From an uncultured Blautia sp. (lineage in GTDB: Bacteria > Bacillota > Clostridia > Lachnospirales > Lachnospiraceae), in assembly GCA_900541345.1 (NCBI GenBank), contig UQJE01000009.1:1-54140 (forward strand): DNA of 54,140 bases, read 5' to 3'. Position 1 is the first letter of the stretch. Each line of letters opens with the position of its first letter. The notes under the pieces are model-generated. The model saw only the letters and a program-made list of their open reading frames with translations, was not told where the DNA came from and made no database searches. Positions 16,824 to 24,539 of the stretch are shown here, piece by piece. The position numbers were made by a program, and so were the translations under genes.

Positions 16824-16957
16824 ACCCTATCCTCACTTAACTCCTAAATTCACATAACTCAATATCCTTTATTATACCACGATACCCCATATCATAAAAC
16901 CAAAAATATGTCTTTCCCCGCCTTACTTCCCCTCACTGTATATCGCAGCAAAACAGA

Positions 16958-16998
16958 CAAAAAACAGGCGGTCGGGTCCTATTCCCAATCGCCTGTTC
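16958..16998 (-). terminator. Terminator downstream of mglC
   Basis: On the minus strand ACAGGCG and CGCCTGT pair around a long loop and TTTTTTGTC follows. It lies about 115 bases after the mglC stop, beyond the GC-rich element. Confidence 0.65.
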
Positions 16999-17024
16999 TC
17001 TGTTTTCCTCTATTCCCTTCCCCT

Positions 17025-17105
17025 GTCCGAACTCTCGCTTCCTTGCGTGCCCGAGAGGGGAGTTTGCGGGGGCGTGCGGGCTTCGCAACTTTGAGCCCGC
17101 CCCCT
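17025..17105. repeat. GC-rich structured intergenic element (repeat candidate)
   Basis: This stretch is much richer in G and C than the rest of the window. It folds as two hairpins: CTCTCG/CGAGAG (about 17,031-17,056), and a larger one in which GGGGGCGTGCGGGCT pairs with AGCCCGCCCCC (about 17,074-17,104). There is no open reading frame that looks real. The sharp change in composition suggests an inserted palindromic repeat. Confidence 0.5.
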
Positions 17106-17113
17106 CATTCTTT

Positions 17114-18103
17114 TTATTTTTTAGTAATATATTTACGAATATCAAGTGCGATAGCAACAACGATAACGATACCCTGTGCGATATACTGGTAGTTTGTATT
17201 TACTCCAAGGAACTGGAGAGCAGATTTCAGAAGCTCGAATACTGCTACACCGATGATAACACCGGATACTTTACCAATACCACCGTTTACAGATACACCA
17301 CCGATTGTACAAGCTGCAATAGCTTCCAGCTCGTAACCCATACCCATGTTAACACTTGTTCCACCGGATTTACCACCGAGAAGGAAACCAGCGATTGCGT
17401 ACATAGCTGCTGCTGTGATGTAAATGATAATTTTTGTTTTCTTAACATTAACACCGGAAACCTCTGCTGCAACCTCGTTTCCACCAATTGCATACATATA
17501 TTTTCCGTGACGTGTGTAGTTATAAACAAACCAGAAAATAGCAGCTGCAATGATCAGGTAGATGAACAGTAACGGAATCGGTCCAACCTTACCCTGTGTA
17601 ACTGCAATATAGTCTGCACGGTATCCACCAATCGGAACAGAGTTTGTTACAACAAGTGCAATACCATAAACAATAAGCTGCATACCAAGTGTACCAATGA
17701 ATGCCGGTACATTCAGATAAGAAATAACAACACCGTTAATTACACCAAAAACTGCACAGATTGCAATAACAATAAGAAGAACTACCCATACGTTTAATAC
17801 AGGAAAATTCGGCCAAATCTTACCAGGTGCATCCGGTTTCTGGAGCATAATACCTGCAAGACAAGCACTTAAACCAACAACACGTCCTGCAGAAAGGTCT
17901 GTACCTTTTGTGATCAGGCAGGCGCTGACACCAAGAGCGATAATAACACGAGGCGCTGCGTTGATCGCAAGGTTCATAAGGTTTCTAAAGCTTCTGAATG
18001 TTGGTACTGTAATACTTACATAAAGTACCAGGATCATTAACAGTACAATAATACCGTTATCCAGTAAAAGTTTTTTCAAATCAAATTTTTTTGACTTATC
18101 CAT
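17114..18103 (-). CDS. mglC: Galactose/glucose-type ABC transporter permease (MglC)
   Basis: A 329-aa membrane permease of the BPD_transp_2 family with about nine to ten hydrophobic segments. Signatures include KGTDLSAGRVVGLSACLAG, LNVPAFIGTLGM and AIGGNEVAAEVSGVNVKKTK, the last being the cytoplasmic loop that contacts the ATPase. Third gene of mglB-mglA-mglC, 17 bp after mglA. The substrate is inferred from the MglB partner and could be galactose, glucose or a close relative. The downstream GC-rich element and terminator separate it from the regulator operon. Confidence 0.92.
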   Translation of the reverse strand: MDKSKKFDLKKLLLDNGIIVLLMILVLYVSITVPTFRSFRNLMNLAINAAPRVIIALGVSACLITKGTDLSAGRVVGLSACLAGIMLQKPDAPGKIWPNFPVLNVWVVLLIVIAICAVFGVINGVVISYLNVPAFIGTLGMQLIVYGIALVVTNSVPIGGYRADYIAVTQGKVGPIPLLFIYLIIAAAIFWFVYNYTRHGKYMYAIGGNEVAAEVSGVNVKKTKIIIYITAAAMYAIAGFLLGGKSGGTSVNMGMGYELEAIAACTIGGVSVNGGIGKVSGVIIGVAVFELLKSALQFLGVNTNYQYIAQGIVIVVAIALDIRKYITKK

Positions 18104-18120
18104 TGTTTCTCCTCCCTCTT

Positions 18121-19626
18121 TTAGAACTGTGTTGCATAGTGCATAACATTTTCCTGTGTCATTTCATTACCGGAAACCTCACCTGTGATTTTTCCGTTAC
18201 ACATAACCATAACACGGTTTGATACACCAAGTAACTCAGGCATCTCAGAAGAAATCATGATGATTCCTTTTCCCTGTTTTGCCAGATCGATCATAATCTG
18301 GTAAATCTCATATTTTGCACCTACGTCAATACCACGAGTAGGCTCGTCCATGATCAGGACATCCGGGTTGTTTGCAAGCCAACGGGAAATAATAACCTTC
18401 TGCTGGTTACCACCGGAAAGAGACTGAATCAGGGTTTTACTGCTTGGAGTTTTAATACTCAGTTTTGATACGTTATCCTGAACAAGCTCCTCGATTTTTT
18501 TCTTATTCAGTTTGATACCTGCTTCCAGATACTGGTTCAGAGAAGCGATGGATACGTTATCGGCAATAGACAGACATCCGAGAATACCGGAACCACGACG
18601 GTCTTCTGTAATCATACCGATACCATTATTAATGGCATCCTGAGGACGTTTAATATCAAGAGTTTTGCCATTAAGTTTTACTTCTCCGCTTACCGTATGG
18701 CGAATACCGAAAATTGCTTCCATAAGCTCTGTACGCTGTGCACCTACAAGTCCGCCGAATCCAAGGATTTCTCCTTTTCTCAGTTTAAAGGAACAGTTTT
18801 TGAAAGAACCGTCATGAATACTTGTAAAATTATTTACCTCAAGGAGAACGTCTCCCGGATTGTTATCAAGAGGAGGATAAATATTTGTAAGCTCACGACC
18901 AACCATCTGTTTTACAATTTCATCATCACTGATGTTTTTCATTTCCCATGTTCCAACGTAGCATCCGTCTCGCATGATTGTAATATCATCGGAAATCTGA
19001 CGAAGCTCTGCCATTTTATGAGAAATAAATACAAAGGATACTCCTCTGTCACGTAAATCACGAACAATTCTAAATAATGCCTCTACCTCGTTATCAGTTA
19101 AGGAAGATGTCGGCTCATCAAGAATAATAAGCTTTGCTTCCTGAGAAACAGCCTTTGCGATTTCAATTGACTGCATCTGGGAAATAGACAAATGGCCAAG
19201 TTTTTTTCTTGGGTCAAATGGCATTTTTACGTTCTCCAGCCATTTCTTTGCCTCTTCATTCATTGTTTTATGATCGATTACCTTAATCGGACCAAAAGAT
19301 TTTACAGGGAATCGACCAAGGTACATATTTTCTGCAATGGTACGCTCCGGAACCGGCTGCAGCTCCTGATGCACCATAGCAAGTCCTTTATGTAATGCTT
19401 CATCCGGATTCTGAATATTAACCTTCTCACCATCAACAAAGACTTCCCCTTCGTCCATGTGATAGATACCAAACAGACATTTCATGAGCGTGGATTTACC
19501 TGCACCGTTCTCGCCCATCAGAGCATGGACAGTTCCCGGACGTACTTTCAGATTAACTTTGTCCAGTGCCTTAACACCCGGAAAGCTTTTGCTTACTCCG
19601 CGCATTTCCAATCTATATTCTGCCAT
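18121..19626 (-). CDS. mglA: Galactose/glucose-type ABC transporter ATP-binding protein (MglA)
   Basis: A 501-aa double ABC ATPase. Domain 1 has Walker A GENGAGKST at residues 38-46, signature LSISQMQSIEIAKA and Walker B LIILDEPTSSL. Domain 2 has the degenerate Walker A GGLVGAQRTELME, typical for monosaccharide importers, with LSGGNQQKVIISRWL and VLIMDEPTRGIDVGA. The ATG at 19,626 (MAEYRLEM) is preferred over one six codons upstream because AAGGAGAG precedes it at normal spacing. A stem-loop lies between mglB and this gene. Confidence 0.93.
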   Translation of the reverse strand: MAEYRLEMRGVSKSFPGVKALDKVNLKVRPGTVHALMGENGAGKSTLMKCLFGIYHMDEGEVFVDGEKVNIQNPDEALHKGLAMVHQELQPVPERTIAENMYLGRFPVKSFGPIKVIDHKTMNEEAKKWLENVKMPFDPRKKLGHLSISQMQSIEIAKAVSQEAKLIILDEPTSSLTDNEVEALFRIVRDLRDRGVSFVFISHKMAELRQISDDITIMRDGCYVGTWEMKNISDDEIVKQMVGRELTNIYPPLDNNPGDVLLEVNNFTSIHDGSFKNCSFKLRKGEILGFGGLVGAQRTELMEAIFGIRHTVSGEVKLNGKTLDIKRPQDAINNGIGMITEDRRGSGILGCLSIADNVSIASLNQYLEAGIKLNKKKIEELVQDNVSKLSIKTPSSKTLIQSLSGGNQQKVIISRWLANNPDVLIMDEPTRGIDVGAKYEIYQIMIDLAKQGKGIIMISSEMPELLGVSNRVMVMCNGKITGEVSGNEMTQENVMHYATQF

Positions 19627-19657
19627 CCCACTCTCTCCTTTCATATGTTTTCATAAA

Positions 19658-19687
19658 ATCAGGTGTGTCTCTTTCAACACACCTGAT
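19658..19687 (-). terminator. Stem-loop between mglB and mglA
   Basis: ATCAGGTGTGT and ACACACCTGAT form a perfect 11-bp stem around an 8-base loop, with TTTTATG after it on the minus strand. The short T run suggests a leaky terminator or RNA-stabilising stem, which would keep binding-protein mRNA above ATPase and permease levels. Confidence 0.75.
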
Positions 19688-19723
19688 AGTTTGATTCTGT
19701 TTAATTCATTCCCTCAAATATAA

Positions 19724-20836
19724 TTATTTGATTTTTTCAAGAATTTCTGCTGCATTGTCAGCAGTAACTTTTACGTAGTCTACCATGTTAACTGGCTCAA
19801 CTTCTTCACCTTTCAGGAATTTAACTGCCTGAGCTGCTGCTTCCTGAGCCTGGCTGAAGTGATCGTTGAATACTGTACCTGTGAAGTTTCCGTCTACGAT
19901 GTTCTGAACAGCATCTGTAAGAGCGTCAACACCAACAAGGTAGATGTCTTCGTTTATTGTTCTTCCAGCTGCCTGAATTGCCTGAAGAGCACCAAGAGCC
20001 ATAGCGTCGTTGTTACAGAATACAACTTCTACCTGATCGCCGAACTGTGTAAGAGCGTCCTGTGTGATCTGCTGTCCTTTAGCCTGATCCCAGTCACCTC
20101 TCTGCATAAGAAGTTCTTCTACTTCCATACCACCATCTGTAAGAGCTTTTACAGAGAACTCTGTTCTGTACTGAGCATCTACGTTCTCCGGGTCACCCTG
20201 AATCATGATGTAGGAAACTTTTCCATCACCGTTGATGTCACCTTTTGTTTCTGTTTCAAGGATTTCTTCACCCTGGAATGTACCGGACTGTCTGGCATCT
20301 GCGCCAACGTATGTAGCTTTGATTCCTTCTTCTGCCCATCTGTTGGATTCTGTTTCGTCTGGCTGACGGTTGATGTAAACTACAGGGATTCCAGCTTCGT
20401 TACACATATCTGTAATCTGTGGAGCGGAAGAAGCCTGTACAAGGTTCAGGATCATAACGTCAACTTTGTCTGTGATGAAGTTGTTGATCTGGTTTGTCTG
20501 CTCAGCCTGATCATTTTTACCATCCTGTACAATGATGTTTTCCTCTTTGAATCCAAGGTCTTCTGTCAGGTAACGAACCAGTTCTGTACGATACAGTGTC
20601 ATGAAGTTATCAGCGAACTGATAAATACTGATACCGATTTTTGTGTTTTCTACATCAACACCTTCCATGTCGATTGCTTCTGCTGTTTCTTCTGCAGCTT
20701 CCTCAGCAGCTTCTTCTGTTGTCTCTTCTGTAGCTTCTTCTGTTGCAGCCTCTTCTGCGAATACGCATGTAGCACCAGCAACTGTTGTTACGCCCATTGT
20801 TAAGCAAAGTAAGCTAGCCAGTAATTTTCTTTTCAT
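19724..20836 (-). CDS. mglB: Galactose/glucose-binding protein (MglB)
   Basis: A 370-aa extracytoplasmic binding protein that feeds MglAC. The signal peptide ends about VFA-EE and is followed by a low-complexity Ala/Glu/Thr linker (residues 29-55). The mature domain starts at NTKIGISIYQFADNFM and has the calcium-loop-like DINGDGKVSYI, VVYINRQPDE, VFCNNDAMALGAL and LVGVDALTDAVQ, all close to MglB. There is no canonical lipobox (the only early Cys lies in GATC), so the mode of retention at the cell surface is unclear. First gene of the operon, with AAAGGAGG upstream. It is a close relative of the lipoprotein at 11,303. Confidence 0.92.
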   Translation of the reverse strand: MKRKLLASLLCLTMGVTTVAGATCVFAEEAATEEATEETTEEAAEEAAEETAEAIDMEGVDVENTKIGISIYQFADNFMTLYRTELVRYLTEDLGFKEENIIVQDGKNDQAEQTNQINNFITDKVDVMILNLVQASSAPQITDMCNEAGIPVVYINRQPDETESNRWAEEGIKATYVGADARQSGTFQGEEILETETKGDINGDGKVSYIMIQGDPENVDAQYRTEFSVKALTDGGMEVEELLMQRGDWDQAKGQQITQDALTQFGDQVEVVFCNNDAMALGALQAIQAAGRTINEDIYLVGVDALTDAVQNIVDGNFTGTVFNDHFSQAQEAAAQAVKFLKGEEVEPVNMVDYVKVTADNAAEILEKIK

Positions 20837-20858
20837 TGTAAAACGTCCTCCTTTTTTT

Positions 20859-20872
20859 GCGGTTCTCTCCGC
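20859..20872 (-). promoter_or_regulatory. Short hairpin before the mglB ribosome site
   Basis: GCGG and CCGC pair around six bases immediately before AAAAAAAGGAGG. It may protect the 5' end of the transcript or affect translation. Confidence 0.35.
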
Positions 20873-20898
20873 TTCATGTTTTACATTTTAGCAACTTC

Positions 20899-20913
20899 TG
20901 TTCAAAAAGAACA
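20899..20913. promoter_or_regulatory. Palindrome upstream of mglB, operator candidate
   Basis: TGTTC-AAAAA-GAACA is a perfect 5-bp inverted repeat, 63-77 bp before the mglB start. A -10-like TAAAAT lies just downstream of it. It could be bound by the YesN regulator or by another sugar regulator. Confidence 0.45.
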
Positions 20914-21052
20914 TACAAATTTTTTCTCATGTCCTATAAATTTCTTAACAGTTTTGGTTATCTGTTATAAAAATCTTCTTATATATTGTGCATTCTGTAC
21001 ACCTCTTTCCGTCTTCTCTTTTATATTCCCATCTCCTATCTGACCGGATATG

Positions 21053-21061
21053 TGCTATAAT
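21053..21061 (+). promoter_or_regulatory. Extended -10 promoter of the DUF4317 gene
   Basis: TGCTATAAT matches the extended -10 form; no clear -35 box is seen. It lies about 30 bases before the ATG, and ACAGGAGGCC serves as ribosome site. Confidence 0.6.
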
Positions 21062-21089
21062 ATTTTTTACATAAACACAGGAGGCCAAT

Positions 21090-22244
21090 ATGAATAAAAA
21101 AGAAATATCGGAAATAAAAAAACAGTTTTCTCCAGATAACTGCTGTATTACCCGTATATGCGGCTGTTATGTTGACGGAGAAAAAAATAAAAAAACAGAA
21201 CTGAAGGAAGCATTTTTATCTCTATCAGAAGAAGAAATGTTTAAATACTTTGATATTTTCAAAAAAACCCTGTCCGGCACAATAGGAAAGAATCTCCTGA
21301 ATATGGATTTTCCTCTTGACCAGGAACAGGAAGGCGGAACTCAGTATTTTCTGCGAAAACTGAAAGAAAGCAAGCTGAAAGATGATTCTCTTGTGGAAAG
21401 CTTCTATGACAAAATCATTGAAAATTATGAGTACGGGGAAAACTATTATATTATTCTTATCCATGCAGTTTATGATATTCCCGGAAAATCTTCCGACGGA
21501 CAGGATATGTTTGATGCTTCTGATGAGATTTATGAACACATTCTCTGCAGCATCTGCCCTGTAAAGCTTTCCAAAGCCGGGTTGTGCTATAATGCTCAGA
21601 CAAATAATATAGAAGACAGAATCCGTGACTGGATTGTGGAAATGCCGGATCTTGGTTTTCTTTTTCCTGTTTTTAATGACAGAAGTACGGATCTTCACAG
21701 TATACTTTACTATACAAAAAATGCAGAAGCTCTCCGCTCCGTCTTTATAGATGAAATTTTTGGCTGTACTGCTCCCCTTTCTGCCGGAGGACAGAGAGAT
21801 TCCTTCAACACCCTTGTGGAAGAAACCCTGGGTGAGGACTGCGCCTACGACACAGTCGTAACTATTCATGAACGATTAAATGAAATTATCGAAGCGCAGA
21901 AAGACGAACCAGAACCTGTCGTTCTCACAAAACATGAGGTAAAACGTCTCTTTGAGGACTGTGGCATAGAAGAAGAAAAACTTGAACGATTTGATGAGCA
22001 ATATGAGCTTACAGCCGGAGAAAAATCTTCTCTTATGGCTTCTAATATTACAAATACAAGAAAATTTGAGATTAAAACCCCCGATGTTGTAATAAACGTT
22101 TCCCCTGACCGGGCTGATCTCGTGGAAACAAGAATGATTGACGGCAGAAAATGTCTTGTGATCCCAATGGAAGACAATGTGGAAGTAAACGGCATCCGGG
22201 TTACTATGCAGGACTTTTCAAAATCACAGGAGGAAGACATATAA
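21090..22244 (+). CDS. DUF4317 family protein, function unknown
   Basis: A 384-aa soluble protein matching the clostridial DUF4317 family by its start (MNKKEISEIKKQFSPDNCCI) and full length. No signal peptide, membrane segment or catalytic motif is seen. It has several cysteines early (CCITRICGCY) and an acidic segment in the last third. Its stop is one base before the HAD gene, so the two probably form an operon. That pairing is the only functional hint. An extended -10 promoter lies upstream. Confidence 0.75.
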   Translation: MNKKEISEIKKQFSPDNCCITRICGCYVDGEKNKKTELKEAFLSLSEEEMFKYFDIFKKTLSGTIGKNLLNMDFPLDQEQEGGTQYFLRKLKESKLKDDSLVESFYDKIIENYEYGENYYIILIHAVYDIPGKSSDGQDMFDASDEIYEHILCSICPVKLSKAGLCYNAQTNNIEDRIRDWIVEMPDLGFLFPVFNDRSTDLHSILYYTKNAEALRSVFIDEIFGCTAPLSAGGQRDSFNTLVEETLGEDCAYDTVVTIHERLNEIIEAQKDEPEPVVLTKHEVKRLFEDCGIEEEKLERFDEQYELTAGEKSSLMASNITNTRKFEIKTPDVVINVSPDRADLVETRMIDGRKCLVIPMEDNVEVNGIRVTMQDFSKSQEEDI

Positions 22245-22245
22245 T

Positions 22246-23046
22246 ATGGAAGCAAAAGATAAAAAAATACTTTTTTTTGATATTGATGGAACACTTTTAA
22301 CACCGCCACCATTCTCCATTCCGGAAAGTACAGTTATCGGACTGAAAAAAGCCCAGGAGCAGGGACACCTTACTTTTATCAACTCCGGCCGAACCCGTTT
22401 TCTTATTCCTGAAAATATAAGAGCCCTCGGTTTTGACGGCTATGTATGCGGCTGCGGTTCCCAGATTTATCTTCATGACGAACTGATTTTTGAACAGACC
22501 ATTTCTCATGATGTATGCGAAGAAACAGTGCGCCTCCTTCGGGAATGTAAAATCGGAACGATTTTCGAGCGTCCTACCGGGCTTCTTATGGATGGCGCTG
22601 CTCCTGTACAATGTTCTCTCACGAAAAATTTTATAGGAAAAGTACCTGTGGAAGACCTGTCTGTTTTCCAAGAAAAAGACACCTACACCTTTGATAAATT
22701 TTTAATTGAAGTTTTTCCTGATTCCGATTTTGAGACTTTCCGGAACTTCAGCAAAGATAAGTACCTTCTTTTTCAGCACAGAGAAAACATTTATGAAGTC
22801 ACACGGAAGGACACAAGCAAAGCAACCGGAATCCAGTTTCTTCTTGATTATTTCAACCTTCCTCTTGAAAGCAGTTATGCTTTCGGTGACAGCAACAACG
22901 ACCTGCCCATGCTGAAATACGCCGGAAACAGCATTGCTATGGGAAATGCAATGAAAGAAATCCTGCCGTTCTGCACATACCAGACAACAGATATTGAAAA
23001 TAATGGAATTTACAATGCGCTGAAACATTTTGGATTGATCGGATAA
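22246..23046 (+). CDS. Cof-type HAD-IIB family phosphatase
   Basis: A 266-aa cytoplasmic phosphatase. HAD motif I is FFDIDGTLL (catalytic Asp pair), motif II INSGRT, and motif IV AFGDSNNDLPMLKYAG. The C2 cap lies in the middle. The ATG follows AGGAGGAAG, which lies inside the end of the DUF4317 gene, so translation is coupled. Substrates of this group are sugar phosphates, nucleotides or pyridoxal phosphate; nothing here chooses between them. It shares the fold with the gene at 1070 but is not a close copy. Confidence 0.9.
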   Translation: MEAKDKKILFFDIDGTLLTPPPFSIPESTVIGLKKAQEQGHLTFINSGRTRFLIPENIRALGFDGYVCGCGSQIYLHDELIFEQTISHDVCEETVRLLRECKIGTIFERPTGLLMDGAAPVQCSLTKNFIGKVPVEDLSVFQEKDTYTFDKFLIEVFPDSDFETFRNFSKDKYLLFQHRENIYEVTRKDTSKATGIQFLLDYFNLPLESSYAFGDSNNDLPMLKYAGNSIAMGNAMKEILPFCTYQTTDIENNGIYNALKHFGLIG

Positions 23047-23063
23047 AAAGAATAAAACGACAG

Positions 23064-23113
23064 AGGCGCTGCTTCACAGTCAGATAACAACTGTGAAGCA
23101 GCGCCCCTTTTTA
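23064..23113. terminator. Strong bidirectional terminator
   Basis: GGCGCTGCTTCACAGT and ACTGTGAAGCAGCGCC form a 16-bp perfect stem, followed by CCTTTTT on the plus strand. It serves the HAD gene and the convergent MATE gene. Confidence 0.93.
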
Positions 23114-24469
23114 ACCGTCTATTCTATTTGTCTTCCTGTATTTCTTCATAACATAGATATAATATGGAATCAGCGGAATCAACGCCGCAATCCAGGCTGC
23201 CGGATCTGCCAGGCACACACCTGCAAAACTTGTTTTTCCTGCAATAAAGAAAACAATTCCTGCTCTTGCCACAAGCTCAAATATACCTCCAAGCATTGGA
23301 ACAAGTCCATATCCCATACCCTGCAGCGCATTTCTGTAAAGGAAGATGCTTCCAAGGAACGGATATGCCCAGAATACTGTCCTGAAATATGTAACCGATA
23401 CATCCAGCACCTCTGTCTCTGACGGACTTACAAAGATGCAGGTAAGATATTTTCCAAAGAAAAATACCATCACCATAGAAATTACACTCCAGCCGAGAAT
23501 CATAAGCTGCGTACTTTTTACACCTGCTTTTACACGATCCATCTTTCCGGCTCCCCGGTTCTGTCCTACAAATGTAGCTGCAGTTGCTCCAAATGCCACA
23601 AAAATTGTAGTCACAATATTCTGCAGTTTTCCTGCTGCGGAAAATCCCGCCATATGAACAGCTCCGTAAACATTAACCGCACCCTGCACAATAATCGTTC
23701 CGATTGCTGTAATAGAAAACTGCAGTCCCATTGGAATACCAAGTGCAAGAAGTCTTTTAAAGCTGTTTACAGAAACTTGAAAATTCTTTTTCTCCAAATG
23801 AAGAAGCGGCATTTTTTTCTTAATGTAAACGAGACAAAGAAGCGCTGAAATTCCCTGAGCAATTACAGTTGCATATGCACAGCCTTCTACTCCCATGCCA
23901 AAACACACAATAAAAACAATATCCAGCACTATGTTAAGCAGTGCGGAAATGATAAGAAAATACAACGGCGATTTGGAATCCCCTAAAGCACGCAAAAAAG
24001 AGGATAAGGCATTATAAGCTGCCGTAACTGCAAGTCCTGCGTAAATAATCGCCATATATTTGACTACGTCCCCGATAACCTCGTCCGGCGTGTTCATCAT
24101 ACGGAGAATCGGCGCATTTGCAATCTCAAACCCAACTGTCATCGCAATGGTAAACGCTGCTGTCAGATAAATGGACATTGCCACATAATGACGCATCTCA
24201 TCGTATTTCTTTGCCCCGAAAAGCTGAGATACTAAAATGGCAAAACCACTTGTCAGTCCATTCAGCCACCCTGTTACAAAAAACATCAGAGAGCCTGTGC
24301 TTCCAATGGCTGCCAGCGCATTTACACCAATAAACTGTCCTGCAATAATTGAATCCGCAATATTATAAAACTGCTGAAAAATATTTCCGAGACACATGGG
24401 AATCATAAACTGTATAATCAGTTTCACAGGACTTCCCACTGTCATGTCATTTGTTGTACTCTTTCCCAT
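23111..24469 (-). CDS. MATE-family multidrug/cation antiporter
   Basis: A 452-aa membrane transporter with about 12 hydrophobic segments in two related halves. Family features are FQQFYNIADSIIAGQFIG at the start of half one, LGIPMGLQFSITAIGTIIVQ at the start of half two, and conserved GQNRGAGKMDRVKAG after it. MATE proteins export drugs or metabolites using a sodium or proton gradient. The start MGKSTTNDMTVGSPVKLII is typical of clostridial members. No regulator adjoins it, and terminators flank both sides, so it is probably transcribed alone. Confidence 0.93.
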   Translation of the reverse strand: MGKSTTNDMTVGSPVKLIIQFMIPMCLGNIFQQFYNIADSIIAGQFIGVNALAAIGSTGSLMFFVTGWLNGLTSGFAILVSQLFGAKKYDEMRHYVAMSIYLTAAFTIAMTVGFEIANAPILRMMNTPDEVIGDVVKYMAIIYAGLAVTAAYNALSSFLRALGDSKSPLYFLIISALLNIVLDIVFIVCFGMGVEGCAYATVIAQGISALLCLVYIKKKMPLLHLEKKNFQVSVNSFKRLLALGIPMGLQFSITAIGTIIVQGAVNVYGAVHMAGFSAAGKLQNIVTTIFVAFGATAATFVGQNRGAGKMDRVKAGVKSTQLMILGWSVISMVMVFFFGKYLTCIFVSPSETEVLDVSVTYFRTVFWAYPFLGSIFLYRNALQGMGYGLVPMLGGIFELVARAGIVFFIAGKTSFAGVCLADPAAWIAALIPLIPYYIYVMKKYRKTNRIDG

Positions 24470-24504
24470 GAATAGTTCCCTTCCTGCTTCTTTTAATCCG
24501 GCAA

Positions 24505-24531
24505 AACAGCATCGGAAAATCCGATGCTGTT
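24505..24531. terminator. Terminator after the PrsA/SurA-like gene
   Basis: AACAGCATCGGA and TCCGATGCTGTT form a perfect 12-bp stem around three bases, just after the stop codon at 24,540. The minus strand continues TTTTGCC. Confidence 0.88.
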
Positions 24532-24539
24532 TCTGTTCC

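Noticed and set aside
19859..20803. Long open frame of 314 codons on the plus strand opposite mglB
   Set aside because: Cys/Ser/Phe/Val-rich translation without any family match, no ribosome site, and complete overlap with a well-supported mglB.
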